DNA from: CAWGET01 sp963821715
Lineage (GTDB): Bacteria > Bacteroidota > Ignavibacteria > Ignavibacteriales > Melioribacteraceae
Direction of reading: 5' to 3'
Length of the DNA stretch: 64,000 bases
Assembly (NCBI GenBank): GCA_963821715.1
Contig: CAWGET010000010.1
Coordinates: forward strand, 434,001 to 498,000
Below, piece after piece: positions 45,977 to 53,450 of this stretch. The stretch's first letter is position 1, and each line of letters opens with the position of its first letter. Made by a program: the position numbers and the translations under genes. The notes beneath the pieces were generated by a model that ran no database searches, was not told where the DNA came from, and was given only the letters and a program-made list of their open reading frames with translations.

Positions 45977-48531
45977 AAATTAAATTACAGCTTATCGTTA
46001 TCTCCTTGGCTTTTTTCGGATTAAAACTTGTTTTTGCGCAGGATGAATTTAACGTCGATGCCTACAATTCATTTTTGGAACAGAATAAAAATCTTTCCGC
46101 ACAGGAAATTTTGCAGATGTATCCGGCAGGAAATTTTTCCGCGGAAGTTAAGACGGCTGCCGTTCCGGAATATTTCGATTCGGTAAAGCAGAAGTATAAC
46201 TTAACCGGCGACGAAATTTCTCTTCTAAATAAACATGGTTTTACAGTTACGGAAAGATTATCGCAGCCCGCGTTTGGTTTTCATTACAAAGATATTTTTC
46301 ATAAAGATCTTCCGCTTTTTATATCGACCGACGCGATTCTACACGCTTTCCACGCTTCATACGACGCGGTTTTGAAAGAAATAGAACTAAATTATTTAAT
46401 TGATGAAATTTATACTTTTTTGGATAATCTCCACGCGCAGCTTCCGGAACTCGACGAAAAATATTCTTCAAATCCAGAAATGATTACGCCGCTTAAAGAC
46501 GCCGATTTTTATTTGACAATGGCGCGGAAACTTCTTAAACCGGGCGCAGAACCTTATTATAACGATATGGGAACGGAATATTTTAAGATGCTTCAGAAGA
46601 TCGAAAGCGAAGACGCGAGAAGCGTTCAATTATTTTCAGAAAAAGAGAGAGAAGTTGATTTCAGTCAGTTTAAACCGCGCGGGCATTATGTTGACGAGTA
46701 TTTTCCCGAGCTTGCGCAATATTTCAAGGCGATGATTTGGCTTGGAAGAATTGAGATTTATTTAATATCGCCGAAAGCGCTTGGAACGCAGTTAACAAAA
46801 GAAGAAATAAAACGGCAGATAATTCTTTCGGTTCTTTTGGATGAGCTGATTGAAAAAGCCGGGGAAAAAGAACGCTACGATAAAATTGAAGAAGTCCTCG
46901 CATTTTTTGTCGGCAAGCCGGATAATGTTGTTGTGGATAATTTACGATTGATAAAGGATAAAATAAATTTGAACGACGCCTCGGAATTGCTGGACACAAT
47001 CCGGGTCGAGGAATTCCAAAATGCGTTAGCTGAAAAATCTTGGGCTCATCAAAGAATACTTTCGCAAATTTTGTATCACGATCCATCGACGCCGGATAAG
47101 ATAGAACCGGCTTCTGCATTTTTAATGTTCGGGCAGCGATTTATTGTAGATTCTTACATAACCGCAAACGTAGTTTACGATAAAGTCCAAACTCCCCGGA
47201 AAAGAATGCTCCCTTCCATATTGGATATTCTCTACGCGCTCGGCAACAACGCTTCTCTTCAATTATTGAAGGAAGAAATTGAGACTTTCAAATACGCGCC
47301 TCAGCTTGCCGGACTTCGATATTTAATTAACGGATACGATGAAGATTTTTGGTATGAAACAATTTATAATAGTTGGCTTCAGATGATCCGGACTCTTAAT
47401 CCGCCCGCGGAGAGAGAGACGTTGCCGGAATTTATGAAGACCGCGGCTTTCTGGCAGCAGAAGATGAACACGCAGCTTTCTTCCTGGACCGAGCTCCGGC
47501 ACGATAATCTTCTCTACGCAAAACAATCCTATTCCGGCGGTATAATTTGTTCGTTCCCTTACATATATGTAGAACCGATTCCTGAATTTTATAATGCGTT
47601 ATCAAAAGCATCCGGCTTGATAGCCGATAAATTTTCCGCCACGGAATTTTTATCGGATTACCGCCATTCCGACGTGGATGTTCATTTTAATTATTTTAAA
47701 AAGATTGCCGATACGCTTAAAATTGTTGCAGAAAAAGAATTGAACGGAGAAACTCTTTCAAACAGCGAGAAAAAATTTCTTACAAACTTCCTGACTCTAA
47801 ATACGAGTCAAGTATGCGGCGCGCCGGAATATAACGGATGGTATCCGGATTTGTATTATGGCGCGGAAACTTTGGAAGATGGATTTTTTAAGGAAGATTT
47901 CTTAACAGCCGATTATCACACTGCGCCTACAGATGAAAATGGAATGGATGTTGGTTGGGTTAAACACGCCGGAACAGGACAAATAAATATGATGTTTGTA
48001 AACGCGGAAACGCCGGACGGAAACCTTGTAACATTCAGCGGACCAGTGATGAGTTTCCACGAATTTACAACAACAAATTTTTTAAGATTGAACGACGACG
48101 AATGGAAAGAAACATATCTGGCTCAATCTACGCGCCCGGAATGGACTAAATTATATTTGGCGGATGAATCGGGCGCGGCTCAATCCGGCGCAATTTCGCT
48201 CGTAACAAATGTGGAAGAAAATTTGGTGGGAGAATCGCTTCCGGTTAATTATTTAACAGCAAAAAATTATCCGAATCCTTTCAATCCGGAAACGATAATC
48301 AGTTTTTCAATTCCGCAATCATTAACCAATGAGAAAGTTGAATTAGTGGTTTATAATCTGAACGGCGAAATTGTGAAGAGATTGGTTAATGAGAATCTTC
48401 CTTCGGGAAATTATTTGACTAAATGGAACGGAACGAACAATTTTGGAAAAGAAGTTGCGAGTGGAGTTTATATTTACAGACTAAAAGCCGGAACGAAAAA
48501 TTTTGCCGGAAAGATGAATTTGATAAAGTAA
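45973..48531 (+). CDS. DUF3160 secreted protein with type IX sorting domain
   Basis: 852 residues with a signal peptide ending in FAQ near residue 23. The DUF3160 domain fills most of the chain; HKDLPLFISTDAILHAFHASYDAVLKEIE is its characteristic segment, and further matches include VQTPRKRMLPSILDILYALGNNASLQLL and HDNLLYAKQSYSGG. The last ~80 residues are the T9SS type A tag: AKNYPNPFNPETIISFSI to FAGKMNLIK. The function of DUF3160 proteins is unknown; surface display is inferred. It overlaps the upstream lipoprotein gene by 4 bases. Confidence 0.88.
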   Translation: MKIKLQLIVISLAFFGLKLVFAQDEFNVDAYNSFLEQNKNLSAQEILQMYPAGNFSAEVKTAAVPEYFDSVKQKYNLTGDEISLLNKHGFTVTERLSQPAFGFHYKDIFHKDLPLFISTDAILHAFHASYDAVLKEIELNYLIDEIYTFLDNLHAQLPELDEKYSSNPEMITPLKDADFYLTMARKLLKPGAEPYYNDMGTEYFKMLQKIESEDARSVQLFSEKEREVDFSQFKPRGHYVDEYFPELAQYFKAMIWLGRIEIYLISPKALGTQLTKEEIKRQIILSVLLDELIEKAGEKERYDKIEEVLAFFVGKPDNVVVDNLRLIKDKINLNDASELLDTIRVEEFQNALAEKSWAHQRILSQILYHDPSTPDKIEPASAFLMFGQRFIVDSYITANVVYDKVQTPRKRMLPSILDILYALGNNASLQLLKEEIETFKYAPQLAGLRYLINGYDEDFWYETIYNSWLQMIRTLNPPAERETLPEFMKTAAFWQQKMNTQLSSWTELRHDNLLYAKQSYSGGIICSFPYIYVEPIPEFYNALSKASGLIADKFSATEFLSDYRHSDVDVHFNYFKKIADTLKIVAEKELNGETLSNSEKKFLTNFLTLNTSQVCGAPEYNGWYPDLYYGAETLEDGFFKEDFLTADYHTAPTDENGMDVGWVKHAGTGQINMMFVNAETPDGNLVTFSGPVMSFHEFTTTNFLRLNDDEWKETYLAQSTRPEWTKLYLADESGAAQSGAISLVTNVEENLVGESLPVNYLTAKNYPNPFNPETIISFSIPQSLTNEKVELVVYNLNGEIVKRLVNENLPSGNYLTKWNGTNNFGKEVASGVYIYRLKAGTKNFAGKMNLIK

Positions 48532-48570
48532 ATTTTGCTGAAGCCTTTTCTCTGTTTGTTAACTTTTTCC

Positions 48571-48676
48571 CGTTGGCTGAAGCCAACGGCAATAGAAAAT
48601 AATTTGATTTCATAAAGTCTATTGCCGTCCGCTTCAGCGGACGGATCGAAGGCAGAAAGCAATACGGCTTTAGCCG
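48571..48676. repeat. composite palindromic repeat element, copy 2
   Basis: CGTTGGCT-GA-AGCCAACG at 48571-48588, CCGTCCGCT-TC-AGCGGACGG at 48625-48644 and CGGCT-TT-AGCCG at 48665-48676. These are the same three hairpins as at 34296-34418 but in the order 3-1-2. They lie between the DUF3160 stop and the next secreted gene. Confidence 0.85.
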
Positions 48677-48708
48677 CATAAATTTTCAATCGAAAAATAA
48701 GAGAAAAA

Positions 48709-50211
48709 ATGAAATTACTTTTAGTTTTTGTTCTTCTTTTCTTTGGCGGAATTTTATCCGCGCAGCATTTCGAATTTCTGAAAAATTATGAAGTCGGAAA
48801 TAAGCTTGTTTACGATTATAATTATTATGAATTCGATCAATATGCATATCAGGATTCATCAATAATACTTACCTCTTTTAATGGCGAGAAAACAATTACA
48901 GTTGACGAAATAGTTAAATACAAAGAGGATTCGCTCGTTTATTTCCTTTCTATCGAGAAAAACGGAATGGAGGTTAAAAAAACAGCTTTTGAGAAAATAT
49001 CAGAAAAAGTCGTAAATCGTATTTCAACTGAAAAGTTGGTTGTAGATCTAAATTACGACCAATTAAGAGCTGAAAATCATTTGTCTGGTTGGATCTTTCC
49101 CGATTCTCTTTATCAGACAAGAGAGGCGCTTGCAAAATATCCTTATTATAATCTATATAATTTATATTCAGCAGATGATACTTCTTTGACTATAAATCAA
49201 GATTCTTTAGAAATTGAATATCTCTCTAAATATGTAAATTATAATGATTCTTACTTTTCGGTGAAATATATATTGACAATAGAAAATGGTTTAGTTCAAT
49301 ATTCCAGGAAATATGATTATTACAGAAGCGGATTTGAGGAAAAGATGATATTGAAAAAAATATTAACCGTAGAATCAAATCTTGACTTCTACCCATTGGA
49401 CAATGGAAACTATTGGGAATACGAGGCTATGAACGGTCCTAATCCGTATGGATATTTTGAGCCGCTCTACAGTGTATTAGTAAAGGGAGATACGACTCTG
49501 AATAATGGTATCGGATATAAAATTCTTGAAAAGAAATTCTTCAGTTCTTCGGGTTATTCTTACACATACGAAAGAATAGATAGTCTTGATGGAAGCGTAT
49601 ATCGTTTTGATGCAGATAATAATATGGAATACAAAATAGACAGCTTGTTCGCTAACCCCGGGGATACAATTGCCGCTTCAAACTTCGGATCATACGGCAC
49701 AATAGGCGGAATAGTTTGTCGGGAGATTAAATATTACGATCTATTTGGCGCTCCGTTTATTGCTAAAGAATTTGAAGACAATTCCAGCGTGCCCGGAAAA
49801 ATTTACAGGTTGGCGAAAGGTTTGGGGCGAATTTATGATTGGACATATGAGAGCAATTTTTGGATCGAACGGCTTACTTACGCAAAGATAAAGGATCGGG
49901 AATACGGCGAAATTGTAGGTGTAAAAGATATTGAAGATAACGCTATAACGGATTTCAAACTTCATCAAAATTATCCAAACCCATTTAATCCGGTAACGAC
50001 AATTGAGTTTGACCTTCCATACTCAACAGAAGTGAAATTAAAAATTTATAATTTACTTGGAGAGGAAGTTAAAACTTTGATTGATGAATACAAAGATGCA
50101 GGTAATCACCGAATCGAGTTCAATGCGGAAAATTTAAGCAGTGGAGTTTATATTTACAGGCTAACAGCGGGAAGCCAAAAATTTGCAGGTAAAATGAATT
50201 TGTTGAAATAA
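48709..50211 (+). CDS. secreted protein of unknown function with type IX sorting domain
   Basis: 500 residues with a signal peptide ending at LSAQ (residue 19). Most of the chain is Tyr/Asn/Asp/Lys-rich beta structure, with repeats such as FYPLDNGNYWEYEAMNGPNPYGYFEP. The last ~85 residues are the sorting domain: LHQNYPNPFNPVTTIEFDL to GKMNLLK. No enzyme motif is recognised. It is the third NYPNPFNP-type protein in 8 kb. Confidence 0.85.
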   Translation: MKLLLVFVLLFFGGILSAQHFEFLKNYEVGNKLVYDYNYYEFDQYAYQDSSIILTSFNGEKTITVDEIVKYKEDSLVYFLSIEKNGMEVKKTAFEKISEKVVNRISTEKLVVDLNYDQLRAENHLSGWIFPDSLYQTREALAKYPYYNLYNLYSADDTSLTINQDSLEIEYLSKYVNYNDSYFSVKYILTIENGLVQYSRKYDYYRSGFEEKMILKKILTVESNLDFYPLDNGNYWEYEAMNGPNPYGYFEPLYSVLVKGDTTLNNGIGYKILEKKFFSSSGYSYTYERIDSLDGSVYRFDADNNMEYKIDSLFANPGDTIAASNFGSYGTIGGIVCREIKYYDLFGAPFIAKEFEDNSSVPGKIYRLAKGLGRIYDWTYESNFWIERLTYAKIKDREYGEIVGVKDIEDNAITDFKLHQNYPNPFNPVTTIEFDLPYSTEVKLKIYNLLGEEVKTLIDEYKDAGNHRIEFNAENLSSGVYIYRLTAGSQKFAGKMNLLK

Positions 50212-50251
50212 ATTTGTAATGCAGACCTGCCGCGAGTAGAAATAATTTGCT

Positions 50252-50279
50252 GTAGAGACGCGATATATCGCGTCTCTAC
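50252..50279. repeat. palindromic repeat with 11-bp stem
   Basis: GTAGAGACGCG at 50252-50262 pairs with CGCGTCTCTAC at 50269-50279 around ATATAT. It is a near copy of the hairpin at 30515 and a relative of 19083. A second small hairpin, CGGGCT-GCA-AGCCCG at 50331-50345, follows. Both lie in the gap after the secreted protein. Confidence 0.75.
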
Positions 50280-50380
50280 GGATAAAAAAACTTTTTTTAT
50301 GCGACTGTAAAAACCGAATCGATTTTTAAACGGGCTGCAAGCCCGAAATTATGTTCAACTAATTCCAGGGGGGAATTGAA

Positions 50381-50777
50381 ATGAAAAACCTAATGTTGTG
50401 TTCTGTTTTATCATTAATCCTGTTTTCTTGCGTTAATGAGCCGGAGGAGGATTTCGTCTATTACAAAATAAAAATTGATAGAATAGAAGCGCCCGATACT
50501 TTAAGTGTTTCCGATTCTTTGAAAATCAATTTTTACGGAACGGTAGGCACAGACGGCTGCCACAGTTTTGACGAGTTTGAAGCGGAACAAAGCGGCAAAC
50601 AAATTAGAAATTACAGCCTGGGGAAAAGTTCCTTCAGAAGCAGACATTTGTCCCACAGTTATGGTTTTTCTTGAAGGGGAGGAATTTACGACAAAATTCA
50701 ATGAAGCCGGCAAATACCAAATAATTGTAAATCAGCCGGATAGTTCCAAAATATCAAAATACGTTTACGTTGAATAA
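50381..50777 (+). pseudogene. small lipoprotein, split by a +1 frameshift
   Basis: Frame 1 from the ATG at 50381 encodes a lipobox (LILFSC, Cys17) and a mature start up to EFEAEQSG. From about 50591-50605 the protein-like reading continues in the +1 frame: NKLEITAWGKVPSEADICPTV, VFLEGEEFTTKFNEAGKYQIIVNQPDSSK and the stop at 50777. Removing one base from AGCGGCAAAC rejoins them to about 131 residues. The C-terminal half resembles the beta-sandwich of other small Bacteroidota lipoproteins. Family not identified. Confidence 0.75.
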
Positions 50778-50781
50778 AGGG

Positions 50782-50797
50782 CGGGGCTTAGTCCCCG
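50782..50797. terminator. GC-rich hairpin at the end of the LolA-like gene
   Basis: CGGGG (50782-50786) and CCCCG (50793-50797) flank CTTAGT, which contains the LolA-like stop codon. It lies between the convergent lipoprotein pseudogene stop and the LolA-like gene, so it may end both transcripts. Confidence 0.4.
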
Positions 50798-51459
50798 TCT
50801 TCTTCAAAAATTTTATCGGGAATTCCTTCATTGATCTTATAATTTTCATAAAAAATAATTACGCTGCCTTTCATTCCTTCCTTTTTATCAGAAGCTTCCG
50901 GTCTTTCAAATTCGCCGGACATTGACGGAGGGAGCTCCATATTTTCCACGTTGAATTCAAATCTTATTTGGGAAGGAAGCGGCGCGTTTTCCCCATAATC
51001 CAAATCCGCGCTGAATGTTCCGCTGTTGCGCGTTGTGGAAACAATTTTTTTTACAACGTTCTCTTTTACGTCAATCCAAAGAGTTGATAAAACCAGATTC
51101 GCCGTATCGCTTTTTGGGATTATTTTTATCACATCTACAAATTCTTTTTTAAGTGTATCTTCTTTTACGTAAATAGCGTCGTAATCAAAATTAAGCAGAT
51201 TTGCCGGAGAAAAATTTAATCCCTGCTTAGGCAGCAGCGCAAATCCGTCGGATTTGAATCTCACTTTATCAGGCTGCTTGAAATAAATTTGGGCTTCGGT
51301 TTCGGGAACGCGGAGAAAATCTACATCGATCTTTATTTTTACATCTACCGAATAATCCTCAATTTCGCCAAATCTATCATTCACTTTTTCTAAAATTTCG
51401 TAAGGATCGTTTTGCGCAAAAATGTTTGAAACCAAAAAAAACAAAATTAAAAATCTCAT
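50788..51459 (-). CDS. LolA-like outer-membrane lipoprotein carrier protein
   Basis: 223 residues with a signal peptide ending at IFAQ (residue 16). The mature protein starts DPYEILEKVNDRFGEIEDYSVDVKIKIDVDFLRVPETEAQIYFKQPDKVRFKS, the LolA/DUF2092-type half-barrel opening, and continues LPKQGLNFSPANLLNFDYD. It probably ferries lipid or lipoprotein across the periplasm. It lies 7 bases downstream of the ABC permease on the same strand, so it may work with that transporter; this is inferred from operon position. Confidence 0.75.
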   Translation of the reverse strand: MRFLILFFLVSNIFAQNDPYEILEKVNDRFGEIEDYSVDVKIKIDVDFLRVPETEAQIYFKQPDKVRFKSDGFALLPKQGLNFSPANLLNFDYDAIYVKEDTLKKEFVDVIKIIPKSDTANLVLSTLWIDVKENVVKKIVSTTRNSGTFSADLDYGENAPLPSQIRFEFNVENMELPPSMSGEFERPEASDKKEGMKGSVIIFYENYKINEGIPDKIFEEDGD

Positions 51460-51466
51460 CTTAACC

Positions 51467-52306
51467 TCAGGAAAGAATATCTTTCTTTTTGAAAATCCAT
51501 AATGTTATAAAATATAATCCGAAAATGTGCGCGAGCAAAATTCCCGCCGATTTCAGAATTCTATCAAAATCAACCGGATCGCCGAAGAATAAACGCCACT
51601 CGTCCATATGAGTTGTAAAAAGAAAAGGACGAACGTTCTCTAGCGCGTCAATCGGAAGAGCGGAAATTATTATGAAGATAATTATCAACGCCATTGTTGC
51701 AACTATCGGACCGATTGCGTTTTCCACGAGCGAAGAAAATAGAAACGAGACTGCGAGAACTGTAGTCATACTAAGTGTTGCGTAACCGTAAGCCAGCAGA
51801 AACCGCCATACAACATCATCCGAGGCGAAAATGTAAATTTTATCCCGAAGAACGATTAGTTCGCCGGTTCCGTAGAGAATTGAGCTTAAAACCAGACTAA
51901 CAATAAATAAGACGACGAGAAGCAGATTTGTATAAATTAGTCCCGCGCTAAATTTTGCGAAAACTATCTGACTCCGGGAAACGGGTCGCGAAACCAATAT
52001 GCGGTAAGTTCCGCCGGTTGCTTCGCCGGCAAGCAAATCTCCGCCGACCAGCACAATTAAAAAAGGAATATGAATAAACAAAGTTTGAAGAATTAAATAT
52101 CCAACTAAATAGCCGTTCATCAAATTCCCAGAAAAGACAAACGATTGCTGAATGCTCCGCGTAGCCATGTTTAGATAATTTTCGCCTTCAAAATACAGCG
52201 CCGTTTGGACGATGAGCGTTAAAACGAAGACGGCGATAAATCCGATGTAGCTGCGCCATTTTTTGAAGATTTTTATCAATTCAATATTTAAGAGGGATAG
52301 AGTCAT
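51467..52306 (-). CDS. ABC-2 type membrane permease
   Basis: 279 residues with six or so hydrophobic segments. LSLLNIELIKIFKKWRSYIGFIAVFVLTL at the start and GGDLLAGEATGGTYRILVSRPVSRSQIVFAKF in the first cytoplasmic loop are the usual ABC-2 marks. Its start overlaps the ATPase stop by 4 bases. Cargo is unknown; the downstream LolA-like gene might suggest lipid or lipoprotein handling, but the NatB/antibiotic-export type is equally possible. Confidence 0.87.
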   Translation of the reverse strand: MTLSLLNIELIKIFKKWRSYIGFIAVFVLTLIVQTALYFEGENYLNMATRSIQQSFVFSGNLMNGYLVGYLILQTLFIHIPFLIVLVGGDLLAGEATGGTYRILVSRPVSRSQIVFAKFSAGLIYTNLLLVVLFIVSLVLSSILYGTGELIVLRDKIYIFASDDVVWRFLLAYGYATLSMTTVLAVSFLFSSLVENAIGPIVATMALIIIFIIISALPIDALENVRPFLFTTHMDEWRLFFGDPVDFDRILKSAGILLAHIFGLYFITLWIFKKKDILS

Positions 52307-53226
52307 TCGCCGCTTCCTTCCGTGATTTTTAGGAAGTATTCTTCGAGAGATCTTTTCGGTACGATAGCTTCGACCGAGAAATTATTTTCTACAAAAAATT
52401 TATTTATTCCCGCAATTTCATCCTGCGAAATCCGGAAGAGAAAGATTCCGTTTCCTCCTTTTTTGTAATGGTCTCTCAAGCGCGATTCTTTCAAAGCGTT
52501 TTCCGCTTGCTCGTTTTCTTTTATGTTAAAGCTTACCTCAAGTTTTTCGGCGTCGAGAAGTTCTTCTACTTTTCCTTCTACTTTTGTTTCGCCGCGGTTG
52601 ATGATTATCATTCTATTGGCAATCAATTCAACTTCCCGCAATATGTGCGACGATAAGAAAATTGTCTTCCCTTTTTCCGAGCTGAGGCTGATTATCAATT
52701 CACGGATCTCCTTCATTCCCTGCGGATCTAGACCGGTTGTCGGCTCATCCAGAATTATTAATTCGGGATCGTGAAGAAGCGCCTGCGCAATTCCCAAACG
52801 CTGTTTCATTCCGTGCGAAAAAGTTTTTACTTTGCTGTCAAATCTTTTTTCTAATCCGACCAATTCAAGCATTTCGAAAATTTGTTTTTTTGAAATATCG
52901 GAGCCGGATATTTTCCCGAGAATTTCCAGATTTTTGTATGCCGTTAAATATTGATAGAAGTCCGGCTTCTCCACGATAGCACCAATGTTTTTCAAAATAT
53001 TTTTCCGGTCGCGCTTTAAGGAGTTACCGAATATTTTTATGTCGCCCGAAGTCGGTTCGATTAAAGAGAGAAGCATTCTGATAGTAGTGCTTTTGCCGGC
53101 GCCATTTGGGCCGAGGAATCCGAAAACATCTCCGCGGAAAACGTTTAAATCTAAATTTTTAACAGCTGTTAAATTTTTATAATTTTTGGTTAGATTTTTT
53201 ACTTCGATTATTTTTTCGTCAGCCAC
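52303..53226 (-). CDS. ABC transporter ATP-binding protein
   Basis: 307 residues. Walker A GPNGAGKSTTIR, the signature FSHGMKQRLGIAQALLHDPELIILDEPTTGLDP (with Walker B) and the H-loop SSHILREVE are intact. The C-terminal 90 residues form the DUF4162-like extension common in ABC-2 exporters. It energises the adjacent permease; the three-gene order is ATPase, permease, LolA-like. The GTG/ATG choice at 53226 is not ambiguous. Confidence 0.93.
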   Translation of the reverse strand: MADEKIIEVKNLTKNYKNLTAVKNLDLNVFRGDVFGFLGPNGAGKSTTIRMLLSLIEPTSGDIKIFGNSLKRDRKNILKNIGAIVEKPDFYQYLTAYKNLEILGKISGSDISKKQIFEMLELVGLEKRFDSKVKTFSHGMKQRLGIAQALLHDPELIILDEPTTGLDPQGMKEIRELIISLSSEKGKTIFLSSHILREVELIANRMIIINRGETKVEGKVEELLDAEKLEVSFNIKENEQAENALKESRLRDHYKKGGNGIFLFRISQDEIAGINKFFVENNFSVEAIVPKRSLEEYFLKITEGSGE

Positions 53227-53300
53227 AAAAATTCTCTTATTAAGGATATTTACTTTAACAAAGTTATAACGGATTTAGTTTATCAAAAACAGATATAAAA

Positions 53301-53350
53301 GCAAACCACTAAGAACACGAGGAAGTCGCTAAGCGCACTAAGAAAACGCG
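53301..53350. repeat. degenerate dispersed repeat
   Basis: GCAAACCACTAAGAACACGAG, then GAAGTCGCTAAGCGCACTAAG and AAAACGCGG. It resembles the CACTAAG and CTTCGTG elements at 45300. It sits in the 224-bp gap between the ABC operon and the GH3 gene, which otherwise shows no gene. Confidence 0.5.
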
Positions 53351-53450
53351 GTGTTTTCTACTTTTTATATTAGAGAAACTTTGTGCAATGAAAAGTGCGC
53401 GAAAAGGTTTTGCCTTCCAAAGTTATTAGACGAAGAAATAATCCAAAAGT

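Noticed and set aside
46724..47119. 131-codon minus-strand open frame inside the DUF3160 gene
   Set aside because: It is a shadow of the DUF3160 coding frame and shows no family resemblance or signal peptide.
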